A DNA stretch of 64,000 nt from Acidobacteriota bacterium (GCA_016192145.1 JACPUT010000002.1:372001-436000); one strand, 5' to 3'. Shown: positions 17,077 through 27,760, numbered from the stretch's first letter. Program-made: numbers and translations. Notes: generated from the letters alone by a model not told the origin.

Positions 17077-17113
17077 GAAAAAGGAAGCGCCCGGCTCGGC
17101 CGGGCGCTTCCTT
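17077..17113 (-). terminator. terminator after M4 peptidase 5
   Basis: A 14-bp stem AAGGAAGCGCCCGG/CCGGGCGCTTCCTT (17081-17113) with a 5-nt loop, then TTTTTC on the minus strand. It directly abuts the repeat array of promoter D. Confidence 0.85.
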
Positions 17114-17128
17114 TGGAACCAGTGGTGC

Positions 17129-18784
17129 TTAGTTGACGTTGATGGCCTTGAAGGCGTTGGCGACAGCCGTGTATTCGGCGCTGCCGGAGCCGTAGAGGGC
17201 GGTGGCGGCGTTGAGGCAGGCGGTGCGCGCGCCGGCGTAGGTGGTGGAGCTCGTCATGTAGCTGGTGAGGGCTTTGAAGACGATGCGGGCGGCCTTGTCG
17301 TTGCCGATGCCGGTCATCCCGCCGGGCAGGTAGGTGGAGGCGTAGTTGCCCGTGCCCGTGCCCTGGCTCAGGAAGTAGAAGCAGCGGTTCATGGGGCCGC
17401 TGGAGTAGTGCACGTCCAGGCGCTTGAGGCTGGTGCTCCAGGCGTCCTTGGAGGATCCATCGAGGCTGGGCTTGTACATGTAGCGCAGGGGGCGGTTGAA
17501 GCTGGGGGTGGCCAGCTGCTCGCCGATGGTCCAGTTGCCGCCCGAGGCGGGGATGGTGGCAGCGGAGCTGCCGCGGTAGAACTCGGCCATGGTGCCGAAG
17601 ATGTCGGACATGGACTCGTTCAGGCCGCCGCTCTCGCCGCGGTAGGTGAGGTTGGCGGTGCGGCTCGTCACGCCGTGGGTCATCTCGTGGCCGGCCACGT
17701 CCAGGGCGGTGAGGGTGAGGAAGCTGCTGCCGTCGCCGTAGGTCATGCAGAAGCAGCTGTCGGACCAGAAGGCGTTGTCGTAGCTGTTGGAGTAGTGAAC
17801 GCGGCTGTAGGTGGTGGTGCCGGCGCCGTCGATGCCGTTGCGGCCGAAGACGTTCTTGTACATGTCCCAGGTGACGCCCAGGCCGTAGTGGGCGTCCACC
17901 GCGGCGGTCTGGCCGTTGGCGGCAGTGGTGGAGGAGCCCTCCACGTAGTTGGCGCCGTCGCCCCAGCCGTTGTCGGTGTCGGTGTAGATGGTGCCGGTGC
18001 CGCTGGTGGCGTGGTTCAGGTTGGTGGTGTAGTTGCCGGCGGTGCCGCGGGTCATGTCCCGCATCTCGTAGCCGGAGGCGGTGCTGTTCGTCTGCAGCGT
18101 GACGTTGCCGGAGAACTGGCTGTTGCCGGTTCCGTTGGCGGCGGTGGTGTGCAGGGTGCTCCAGCGGTCGATCACGGCGCCGGTGTGGGCGTTGAGCAGG
18201 AAGTCGGTGTGGGCCGTCTCCTCCGTGCCGTTCTCGAGTTCGGTGTGGACATGGTAGGCCAGGGTGTAGCGGACGACCTGCTCCCGGGAAATCTGCGTGC
18301 CGAAGTCCATGTCGAGGGCGCGGCGGGAGGGGCGCACCAGGATGGTCTCGGTCTCGGGGACGATGACGAGTTCCACCTTGGGGGCGTAGGCGTAACCTCC
18401 CTTGGGGGCCAGGATCTGGTGGGCCAGGGCGAGCGCTTCGCTGGCCTGGAGGCCGGGGGTGGTGTTCAGGGCGGCGACGGGCTGGTGGGCCAGGGTCATG
18501 GCGCGCTGATTGCCCTCGCGGTCCGTGTGGGTGATCACTTCCCCGCCGAAGATCTTCACGCCCTGAAACGTCTGCTGGAAGCGCGCGTGGGTCATCCCAA
18601 GCTCGTCCGTGGCGGCGTTGAGGATCCGGAAATCGTGCAGGCCGTTCAGGCCCAGGGACTGGCGCTGGGCCATGACATGGCTGGCGGCAGCCTGGGTGCG
18701 GGCGGCGTGGTCGGGGGCGCCCGCCAGGACGGCCGTGGCCGTGAGGGCCAGGGCGAGTGCGGAGAGGGGGAGACGATGGGCCAT
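17129..18784 (-). CDS. M4 metallopeptidase 5, minimal form without C-terminal accessory domains
   Basis: A 551-residue secreted zinc peptidase. Signal peptide about 1-20 (LSALALALTATAVLAG), shorter propeptide, HEMTH (His366, His370) and Glu390. It ends at NAFKAINVN, like peptidase 4. Start: the ATG at 18784 has GGAG 9 bp upstream and begins the signal peptide; the longer frame adds 30 residues. A local difference from the paralogues is WSTSLKRLDVHYS in place of WYSGIGSIDVHYS. It is the first of the array, next to der, under promoter E. Confidence 0.95.
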   Translation of the reverse strand: MAHRLPLSALALALTATAVLAGAPDHAARTQAAASHVMAQRQSLGLNGLHDFRILNAATDELGMTHARFQQTFQGVKIFGGEVITHTDREGNQRAMTLAHQPVAALNTTPGLQASEALALAHQILAPKGGYAYAPKVELVIVPETETILVRPSRRALDMDFGTQISREQVVRYTLAYHVHTELENGTEETAHTDFLLNAHTGAVIDRWSTLHTTAANGTGNSQFSGNVTLQTNSTASGYEMRDMTRGTAGNYTTNLNHATSGTGTIYTDTDNGWGDGANYVEGSSTTAANGQTAAVDAHYGLGVTWDMYKNVFGRNGIDGAGTTTYSRVHYSNSYDNAFWSDSCFCMTYGDGSSFLTLTALDVAGHEMTHGVTSRTANLTYRGESGGLNESMSDIFGTMAEFYRGSSAATIPASGGNWTIGEQLATPSFNRPLRYMYKPSLDGSSKDAWSTSLKRLDVHYSSGPMNRCFYFLSQGTGTGNYASTYLPGGMTGIGNDKAARIVFKALTSYMTSSTTYAGARTACLNAATALYGSGSAEYTAVANAFKAINVN

Positions 18785-18851
18785 GGTGGGGGGCTCCGGG
18801 TATGGGAAACCCCGACTCAGGGAAGCCCTGGTCGGGGTGCCGTTGGGGATG

Positions 18852-18917
18852 GGAAAGAGGGGAAGCTCTCCCAACTCTGCCCTCAGCCTCTGGAGCCGAT
18901 GTGTGAAAATATGTGAA
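18852..18917 (-). promoter_or_regulatory. regulon promoter E, upstream of M4 peptidase 5
   Basis: Minus strand: TTCACA at 18912-18917 and 18902-18907 (10-bp period), then 34 bp and AGCTTCCCCTCTTTCC (18852-18867). The -10-like CAGAGT is at 18874-18879. Further upstream (18918-18985) is a strongly AT-rich tract. Predicted leader is about 83 nt. Confidence 0.65.
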
Positions 18918-19033
18918 AATTTTCAGAAAACAATTTCATTTAAATATCTAAGTACTAAATAAAATCAAGTTAAAATTGTCACATCATCGTACCCGTCAAC
19001 CTGACAACGGCGGGGGCTTGGGCCCGCCGGCCC

Positions 19034-20632
19034 TCAGCTGCGCTTGGTCGATTTCTGGCGCGTGCGCTTCGGTGGTGCGTTGGGCCCCTTCCGGGGGGCC
19101 TGCTTGGCGGCGGGCTTGGGGCCCTCCTTCTTCTTGGGGCGGGGCTTGGCCTTCGCCTTTGCTTCTCGCTGGGCCATGAAGGCCTCATTGCTGCGGGAGG
19201 GCTTGAGCCCCTCGCCGGGATCGAGGATGCGGCGCACGGGGGCCACATCGGGTTCCTCGCCCTCGCCCTTGCCCTTCTTCTGGATGCTGAGGCGGATGGG
19301 CGTGCCCGTGAATCCGAAGCGTTCGCGCAGCTTGTTCTCCAGGTAGCGCATGTAGCTGAAGTGCAGTTCGGCGGTGTTGGCCTTGATGACGAAGGTGGGG
19401 GGACGCACGCCCACCTGGGTCATGAAGTAGAGCTTGGGCACCTTGCCATCGCGGGAGTGGGGGCTCATGGCCTGCACGGTGTCGCGGAGGTAGCGGTTCA
19501 GCTCGCCCGTGGGCACGCGGCGGGAGTGGGCGTCGGCCACTTCGTTGATGACGGCGAAGAGCTTGGAGACACGCTGGCCCGTGAGGGCGCTGATGAACAC
19601 CATGGGGGCGTGTTGGAGGAAGCCCAGGTCGTGGCGGATCTTGTCCTCGAAGGCCAGGGAGGTGAAGGTGTCCTTCTCCACCAGGTCCCACTTGTTCACC
19701 ACGAGGATCACGGCGGCGCCGGCATCCTGCGCGTAGCCGGCGACGACGGCATCCTGGTGGGTGACGCCTTCGACGGCATCGATGAGGAGGAGGCTCACGT
19801 CCGCCCGGGCCATGGCCTGAAGGGCCTTGAGGATGGAGAGCTTCTCCGCGCCTTCGTGGGTCTTGCCCTTCTTGCGGATGCCCGCCGTGTCGATGAGGCG
19901 GAAGACGCGGTCGTCCCGATGGAAGATGGTGTCCACGGTATCGCGGGTGGTGCCGGCCACTTCGCTCACGAGGCTCCGCTCGTAGCCGAGCAGGCGGTTC
20001 GTGAGGGAGCTTTTGCCCACGTTGGGGCGGCCGATCATGGCGAAGCGCAGTTCGTCGCCGGGCTCATGGGTTTCGGCTTCCTCCGGCGTGCGGTGGAAGG
20101 GCAGGCGGGCGCGCACGGCGGCCAGGAGCTGGTTGATGTTGCGGCCGTGGGAGGCGCTGATGCCGACGATCTCGTCGAAGCCCAGCTGGAAGAAGGCGCC
20201 CTCGGGCTCGCCGCCCTTCACGCCATCCATCTTGTTCACGGCGAGGATCATGGGCTTGTTGAGCTTACGGAGGCGCTTAGCGATCTCCTCGTCCCCGCCC
20301 GTGAGGCCGCCCTGGCCATCCACGAGGAGGATGATGACGTGGGCTTCCGCGAGGGCCGATTCCGCCATGCGGGTGATGCCGGAGGTGATGACGTCCTGGC
20401 CCTCGAAGTCGAGGCCGCCGGTGTCCACGAGGTCGAAGACCTCGCCGGGGCCGATGATCTCCTCGTCCTCTTCCTGGTACCGATCCTCGACGGTGACCCG
20501 GCCATAGGACCGATCCCGGGTCATGCCGGGCAGGTCGTGGACCAGGGCCGCCCGGGAGCGGGTGAGCCGGTTGAAGAGGGTGGACTTGCCCACGTTGGGG
20601 CGTCCGCAGAGGGCGACGAGGGGCAGTTTCAT
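19034..20632 (-). CDS. der: ribosome-assembly GTPase Der (EngA)
   Basis: A 532-residue double-GTPase that acts in 50S subunit maturation. Two G domains are visible: the first with GRPNVGKSTLFNRL (about residues 10-23) and DTGG, the second with GRPNVGKSSLTNRLLG, DTAGIRKK and NKWDLVEK. A KH-like C-terminal domain follows (KLYFMTQVGVRPPTFVIKAN). The last 80 or so residues form a Lys/Pro/Arg-rich tail (for example KAKPRPKKKEGPKPA) longer than in typical Der of 440-500 residues, likely an RNA-contacting extension. The gene is monocistronic on the minus strand. A possible -10 (TAGACT) lies about 18 bp before the ATG. Confidence 0.96.
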   Translation of the reverse strand: MKLPLVALCGRPNVGKSTLFNRLTRSRAALVHDLPGMTRDRSYGRVTVEDRYQEEDEEIIGPGEVFDLVDTGGLDFEGQDVITSGITRMAESALAEAHVIILLVDGQGGLTGGDEEIAKRLRKLNKPMILAVNKMDGVKGGEPEGAFFQLGFDEIVGISASHGRNINQLLAAVRARLPFHRTPEEAETHEPGDELRFAMIGRPNVGKSSLTNRLLGYERSLVSEVAGTTRDTVDTIFHRDDRVFRLIDTAGIRKKGKTHEGAEKLSILKALQAMARADVSLLLIDAVEGVTHQDAVVAGYAQDAGAAVILVVNKWDLVEKDTFTSLAFEDKIRHDLGFLQHAPMVFISALTGQRVSKLFAVINEVADAHSRRVPTGELNRYLRDTVQAMSPHSRDGKVPKLYFMTQVGVRPPTFVIKANTAELHFSYMRYLENKLRERFGFTGTPIRLSIQKKGKGEGEEPDVAPVRRILDPGEGLKPSRSNEAFMAQREAKAKAKPRPKKKEGPKPAAKQAPRKGPNAPPKRTRQKSTKRS

Positions 20633-20749
20633 GGTTTGTCCAAGCTGATCAGTCTATCGGAATGGGCAGGAAAAGCTTGGGAAACATGGGGATCGGCGGG
20701 ATAACCCACCGTATGAGGGGGCGGGGGCTCGACCATCCGACTGCAGCGA

Positions 20750-20859
20750 AGCGAAAGGAGGATAGGACGGCAATCGCCGAAGGCGATTCCGCCCGGAGGG
20801 CGAGGACCGGAAGGTCCGAGTCAGCATGGTCGCGGGTCCGAGCCCCGTCAGCTCCGCCA
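20750..20859 (+). other. tRNA-like 3' fragment with flanking hairpins, inverted relative to tRNA-Asp
   Basis: Positions 20828-20859 on the plus strand match the T-arm, acceptor strand and CCA end of the adjacent minus-strand tRNA-Asp with only two visible differences (TCCGAGC for TTCGAGC in the T-loop, CAGCTCC for CAGCCCC). No tRNA 5' half is present upstream. Instead there are two clean hairpins, AATCGCC-GAA-GGCGATT and GGACC-GGAA-GGTCC. It may be a partial inverted duplication of the tRNA gene or a structured RNA with a tRNA-like end. A whole tmRNA does not fit the roughly 220 bp available. Confidence 0.4.
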
Positions 20860-20863
20860 AATG

Positions 20864-20889
20864 AAAACGCGCCCAGTTGGGCGCGTTTT
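20864..20889. terminator. bidirectional terminator between the tRNA-like fragment and tRNA-Asp
   Basis: Perfect 12-bp stem AAAACGCGCCCA/TGGGCGCGTTTT with a 2-nt centre. A-run on one side and T-run on the other, so it can act on both strands. It follows the CCA of tRNA-Asp on the minus strand. Confidence 0.8.
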
Positions 20890-20891
20890 GT

Positions 20892-20968
20892 TGGCGGGGC
20901 TGACGGGGCTCGAACCCGCGACCTACGGCGTGACAGGCCGTCACTCTAACCGACTGAGCTACAACCCC
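20892..20968 (-). tRNA. tRNA-Asp (anticodon GTC)
   Basis: A 77-nt cloverleaf read on the minus strand. The acceptor stem GGGGTTG pairs with CAGCCCC, followed by G and an encoded CCA. The D-arm contains TAGCTCAGTCGGTTAGAG. The anticodon stem-loop GACGGCCTGTCACGCCGT has GTC in the loop. The T-arm is GCGGGTTCGAGCCCCGT. It lies 27 bp downstream of tRNA-Val in the same transcript. Confidence 0.95.
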
Positions 20969-20995
20969 GTGCTGTCACTGACTTCACCAGCGAGC

Positions 20996-21071
20996 TGGTG
21001 GGCGATGACGGATTCGAACCGCCGACAGGCTGCGTGTAAAGCAGCTGCTCTACCGACTGAGCTAATCGCCC
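20996..21071 (-). tRNA. tRNA-Val (anticodon TAC)
   Basis: A 76-nt cloverleaf on the minus strand. Acceptor GGGCGAT/ATCGCCC with encoded ACCA, D-arm TTAGCTCAGTCGGTAGAGC, anticodon loop CTTTACA with TAC, and T-arm GGCGGTTCGAATCCGTC. First gene of the two-tRNA unit. Confidence 0.95.
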
Positions 21072-21088
21072 TCATCGCCAGAACATCA

Positions 21089-21117
21089 ATCGTGCCATTG
21101 GATCGGGGGAGAGTCAA
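21089..21117 (-). promoter_or_regulatory. promoter of the tRNA-Val/tRNA-Asp unit
   Basis: Minus strand: TTGACT (21112-21117), a 17-bp spacer, then CACGAT (21089-21094). The -10 ends about 17 bp before the mature tRNA-Val 5' end. It has a good -35 and an xAxxxT -10. Confidence 0.6.
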
Positions 21118-21269
21118 CCCAAAAAGCTTCCGTTGAGGGTGCCTGACTGGACTGGTAGGGTTATAGGGTTTCCGTGCCTGAGGGGATCTTCCGCCCCCGA
21201 CGGCGAGTGCCTCGGACCCATCGTCGTTGAGTGGGATCGGGGACCCTGAGTGAGCTTCTTGGAGCGTCC

Positions 21270-21764
21270 GTGGCGACCATGCTGGCGAATATGATGATCT
21301 TGGATGGCGTGGGGGACCTCCTCAAGTCCCTTCCCGACCCGATGCGGCCCTACCCTGGGCAGATCGCGATCGTGATCGTGCTGGTGGGCGTGCTCACCTT
21401 GATCCTCCGCGGCAGCTTCTTCACGCCGATGATGGCGCTGGTGGACGAGCGGGATCGCCAACTCACCGCCGGATCCGACACCAAGGCCAATGCCGCCGCG
21501 CTGGTGGAGTCCAAGCAGAAGGACTACGAGGCCCGGCTGAAGGATCTCCGCGCCCAGGCTGCCGCCCACCGCAAGTCCCTTGCCGAGGCCGCCGCCAAGG
21601 AGCGCCAGGCCACCGTGGATACGGCCCGCGCCCAGGCGACGACCCAGCGCAAGGATGCCCTGGCCAAGCTCGCCACCCAGCGCGAGGCCGCCAAGGCGGA
21701 CCTCATGCTGCAGGTGGATCAGCTCGCGGACGGCATGGTCCAGCACCTTCTGAAGCAGGCCTAG
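21270..21764 (+). CDS. ATP synthase F0 subunit b' (second b-type subunit)
   Basis: About 164 residues. One membrane segment (about residues 30-50, IAIVIVLVGVLTLILRG) is followed by VDERD and a long Ala/Lys/Glu-rich coiled coil. This is the standard layout of a b-type peripheral-stalk subunit. A second b-type subunit follows directly, so the enzyme probably has a b/b' heterodimer as in phototrophs and many delta-group bacteria. Start: GTG at 21270 is preferred because GGAG lies 5 bp upstream; in-frame GTG at 21231 and ATGs at 21279 and 21291 are alternatives. First gene of the atp operon. Confidence 0.85.
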   Translation: MATMLANMMILDGVGDLLKSLPDPMRPYPGQIAIVIVLVGVLTLILRGSFFTPMMALVDERDRQLTAGSDTKANAAALVESKQKDYEARLKDLRAQAAAHRKSLAEAAAKERQATVDTARAQATTQRKDALAKLATQREAAKADLMLQVDQLADGMVQHLLKQA

Positions 21765-21769
21765 ACGCG

Positions 21770-22516
21770 ATGACCCGATTCCGATTGATCTCCTCCCTCC
21801 TCCTCGGTGCCGCCCTCGCGATGGCGCCGATCTCCCTCCGCGCCCAGGGCCACGGGGCTCCCCAGCAGGAGTCCCACGAAGCCCCCAAGCACGAAACCCC
21901 TGCTGCAGGCCATGAGGCGCCTGCCGCCCAGGGTGACGCGCATGCGGTCGCTGGTCATGGCGAGGCCCACGCGGCTCCCGCAGATGGCCATGGCGAAGCC
22001 CACGGGGCTGCTGCCGCCCACCACGGCCTCAACTGGAAGGAGCTGATCTTCAAGCTCATCAACTTCGGCCTCTTCATCGGCATCATCTGGATGGCCGCCG
22101 CCGCCAAGGCGAAGATGGGCTTCAAGGCCCGCGCCGAGGAGTTGGAGGGCGCGTTGCGGCAGGCCGCCCGCGACAAGGCCGAGGGCGAGGCGCAGATCGC
22201 CTCTCTGGAATCCAAGATGAGCGGCCTCCAGGCCGAGCTCGACGGGATCCTGGCCAAGGCCGAGAAGGATGCGGAGGCCGAGAAGGCCCGCGTCATCGAG
22301 GCCGCCCGCGCCGAGGCGCAGACGATCCTGGCCCAGACCCAGTCGGAGATCGCCTTCCAGCAGAAGCAGGCCGAGCAGGAGCTGAAGGCCCTCGTCGCCC
22401 AGCTGGCCGTGGAGGGCGCCACCGCCCGCATCCAGGCCAAGCTGCAGGGCGCCACCGCCGCCTCCGCCATCGACAAGGCCATCACCCAGATCGGCAACCA
22501 GGGAGCCCACCAGTGA
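21770..22516 (+). CDS. atpF: ATP synthase F0 subunit b with N-terminal signal-like segment and His-rich insert
   Basis: A 248-residue peripheral-stalk subunit. The C-terminal 165 residues look normal: membrane helix FKLINFGLFIGIIWMAAAA (about 95-113) and a long coiled coil. The N-terminus is unusual. Residues 1-25 look like a cleavable signal peptide or extra membrane anchor (ISSLLLGAALAMAPISLRAQ), followed by about 65 residues rich in His, Ala, Gly and Glu (repeats such as GHGEAHGA and GHEAPA). Typical AtpF is about 160 residues with no such region. The segment would lie on the outer face of the membrane and could bind metal. Five bp after the b' gene; overlaps atpH by 4 bp. Confidence 0.88.
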   Translation: MTRFRLISSLLLGAALAMAPISLRAQGHGAPQQESHEAPKHETPAAGHEAPAAQGDAHAVAGHGEAHAAPADGHGEAHGAAAAHHGLNWKELIFKLINFGLFIGIIWMAAAAKAKMGFKARAEELEGALRQAARDKAEGEAQIASLESKMSGLQAELDGILAKAEKDAEAEKARVIEAARAEAQTILAQTQSEIAFQQKQAEQELKALVAQLAVEGATARIQAKLQGATAASAIDKAITQIGNQGAHQ

Positions 22517-23055
22517 GCAGCCGCCTCATCGCCCGCCGCTACGCCAAGGCCCTCATCGAGATCGGCACCAATTCCGGGGATCTCGCCGGCCTGCAGGCCG
22601 AGCTGGATTCCGTGGCCAAGCTCGTGGCCGGCAACGCCGACCTGAAGCGCTTCGTGGACAGCCCCCTCGTGCTGCCCCGGAAGAAGGCCGAGGTCATGGA
22701 TGCAGTGCTGGGCCAGGCCAAGGCCAGCCAGAACCTCCGCAACTTCTTCAAGGTGGTGGCCGAGGCCGGCCGCCTGAACCTGCTCACCACCCTCAGCACC
22801 GTCTTCCATGAGCTGGTGGATGAGCGCGCGGGCGTGGTGGTGGCCCAGGTGGCCTCCGCCCAGGAGCTCACCGACGCCCAGAAGAAGGCCCTCGAATCCT
22901 CCCTCGCCAAGCGCACGGGCAAGACCATCCGCCTGAAACTCAGCCAGGATCCCTCGCTGCTCGGCGGCGTGAAGGTCCAGCTGGGTTCCACCGTCCTGGA
23001 TGCCTCGCTCCAGGGCCAGCTCCGCCTTCTCAAATCCCAGCTGCTTTCCGCTTAA
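22513..23055 (+). CDS. atpH: ATP synthase F1 subunit delta
   Basis: A 180-residue subunit that joins the peripheral stalk to the top of F1. It shows the family layout: N-terminal helical bundle starting SSRLIARRYAKALIEI, and the C-terminal conserved segment DPSLLGGVKVQLGSTVLDASL. It starts with GTG overlapping the atpF stop (GTGA), with GGGAG about 7 bp upstream, so it is translationally coupled to atpF. Confidence 0.95.
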   Translation: MSSRLIARRYAKALIEIGTNSGDLAGLQAELDSVAKLVAGNADLKRFVDSPLVLPRKKAEVMDAVLGQAKASQNLRNFFKVVAEAGRLNLLTTLSTVFHELVDERAGVVVAQVASAQELTDAQKKALESSLAKRTGKTIRLKLSQDPSLLGGVKVQLGSTVLDASLQGQLRLLKSQLLSA

Positions 23056-24663
<1,608 letters not shown>

Positions 24664-24666
24664 GCC

Positions 24667-25542
24667 ATGGCCAGTCTCCAGGACATCCGACGGCGCATCC
24701 GCTCGGTCAAGAACACCCAGCAGGTCACCAAGGCCATGAAGATGATTTCCGCCGTCAAGCTGCGGAAGTCCCAGGAACGCCTCGTGAGCCTGCGTCCCTA
24801 CGCCTCCAAGATGAAAGAGGTGGTGTATCGCGTGGTGGCCAGCGTCAAGGGCCGCCCGGAGATCCACCTCGGCCCCTCAGCCACTGCCCTCATCTCCCCC
24901 CGGGAGGAGAAGGCCATCCGCGTGGTCGTCGTCGCCAGCGACAAGGGCCTTTGCGGCGGCTTCAACGCCAACATCCTCAAGCGGGCCGCCCTCTTCCTCC
25001 AGGAAAACGGCGATAAGCGGGTGAAGGTGGACGTCGTCGGAAAGCGCGCCTTTGATTGGGCCCGCCGCCGCGGCCTCACCCTCGAATCCGAGTACCTCGG
25101 CGTTCCCCTTCCGGGCCTGCAGAAGGTCACCCGGGAGATCGCCGATGCCGCGGCCCAGCAGTACGAGGCCGGCGAGATCGACGCGCTCTACGTGGTGTAC
25201 AACCACTTCCAGTCCGCTGTCGCGCAGGAGCCCACGGTGGTGAAGGTGTTCCCGGTCGAACTTCCCGTCCAGCCCATGGACGCGAAGGCCGAGATCCCCC
25301 ACCTCCTCGAGCCCGATCCGAACACGATCCTGGAGACCCTGCTCCCCCGCTTCGTGGAGACGGAGGTGCTCCGCACCCTCCTCGAGTCCAGCGCCTCCGA
25401 GCACGGTGCCCGCATGGCGGCCATGGACAAGGCCAGCGGCAATGCCGGCGAGATGATCGCCAAGCTGACCCTGACCATGAACAAGATCCGCCAGGCCGCG
25501 ATCACGAACCAGATCATCGAGATCGTCTCCGGCGCCAACGCT

Positions 25543-25545
<3 letters not shown>
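24667..25545 (+). CDS. atpG: ATP synthase F1 subunit gamma
   Basis: A 292-residue central-stalk subunit. It has the typical N-terminus MASLQDIRRRIRSVKNTQQVTKAMKM in outline, the mid-region SDKGLCGGFNANI, and the C-terminal helix ending MNKIRQAAITNQIIEIVSGANA. Length is normal. GGAG lies 8 bp before the ATG. It is followed by a roughly 96-bp palindromic repeat before atpD. Confidence 0.96.
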
Positions 25546-27094
<1,549 letters not shown>

Positions 27095-27161
27095 TGGGTC
27101 GCACCCATTCACGGAGCCTCACCCATGCATGCACCGTGTACCGCTGTATTTGATGTCTCGC

Positions 27162-27180
27162 GTATCCCCGCAGGGGATAC
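27162..27180. repeat. small perfect hairpin in the atpD-atpC spacer
   Basis: GTATCCCC-GCA-GGGGATAC, an 8-bp stem without a T-run. It is perhaps an mRNA-stability hairpin. The rest of the 218-bp spacer up to the ACCACCAAG element shows no gene. Confidence 0.5.
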
Positions 27181-27207
27181 CGGGAAGATGAAGGCCTAAA
27201 AAAGCTG

Positions 27208-27289
27208 AACCACCAAGGCACCAAGACACCCAGAAACACAAGGTGATTGGTTCCTACGCCCCTCTTGGTGTCTTGGTGTCTTGGTGGTG
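27208..27289. repeat. ACCACCAAG-type palindromic element, copy 1
   Basis: Left arm AACCACCAAGGCACCAAGAC and right arm CTTGGTGTCTTGGTGGT are inverted copies of a repeated ACCAAG(A/G)C unit around a 30-bp centre. The same element recurs at 37796-37883 and 61933-62143. Here it lies inside the atp operon just before atpC. Confidence 0.85.
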
Positions 27290-27312
27290 AAAATTTCAAA
27301 AATCGAGGCCCC

Positions 27313-27735
27313 ATGGCTGGTCATTTGCTTCTCGAAGTCGTCACCCCTGAACGCCGGGTCTTTTCCGCCCAGGTTCAGGAGGTCATGTTCCCCACGGCCC
27401 ACCGCGGGTACTACGGCATCAAGCCGGAGCACACCCCCGTGATGACGCCCGTGGGCAACGGCCTCATCTACTTCACCCAGGAGGGCCAGCGCCACTGGCT
27501 CACCGTCTTCGGCGGCTTCGCCGAAGTGGGTCCGGACCACGTCACCATCCTGGCCCGGGAATCCGAGACCGTGGACATGATCGACCTTCCGCAGGCGGAG
27601 GCCGATAAGCAGCAGGCCCTCAAGCTGCTCAAGGAAGCCCAGACCGAGCACGACATGGACGAGGCCCAGGCCTCCCTGGAAGCGAGCATCATCCGCATCC
27701 AGGCCGCCAGCCACCCCGGCGGGCACGGATTCTAG
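27313..27735 (+). CDS. atpC: ATP synthase F1 subunit epsilon
   Basis: A 140-residue central-stalk subunit. The N-terminal beta-barrel segment (MAGHLLLEVVTPERRVFSAQ) with the typical GYYGIKPEHTPVMTP turn is followed by a short helical hairpin. Start: the ATG at 27313 has GAGG 4 bp upstream, the same arrangement as atpD; an in-frame GTG upstream lies in the palindromic repeat and is rejected. Last gene of the operon, followed by a strong terminator. No atpB or atpE (a, c) is in this cluster. Confidence 0.95.
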   Translation: MAGHLLLEVVTPERRVFSAQVQEVMFPTAHRGYYGIKPEHTPVMTPVGNGLIYFTQEGQRHWLTVFGGFAEVGPDHVTILARESETVDMIDLPQAEADKQQALKLLKEAQTEHDMDEAQASLEASIIRIQAASHPGGHGF

Positions 27736-27760
27736 TCACCTTTCTTCATGAGACAATGAG

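Noticed and set aside
5095-18784. Mobile element or phage origin for the peptidase array
   Set aside because: No transposase, integrase, terminal repeats or target duplications seen; the copies look like local tandem duplications.
7530-18990. sigma-54 type promoters upstream of the M4 genes
   Set aside because: No GG-N10-GC pair at consistent spacing was found; a degenerate -10 at fixed distance from the repeats fits better.
20640-20860. tmRNA (ssrA) ending in CAGCTCCGCCA on the plus strand
   Set aside because: Only about 220 bp are available before der, no matching 5' acceptor half or tag-peptide frame is visible, and the 3' end is better explained as an inverted tRNA-Asp copy.
20654-20949. 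Two overlapping open frames of about 95 codons around the tRNA-Asp region
   Set aside because: They read through tRNA sequence and the terminator hairpin; such frames are a common annotation artefact next to tRNA genes.
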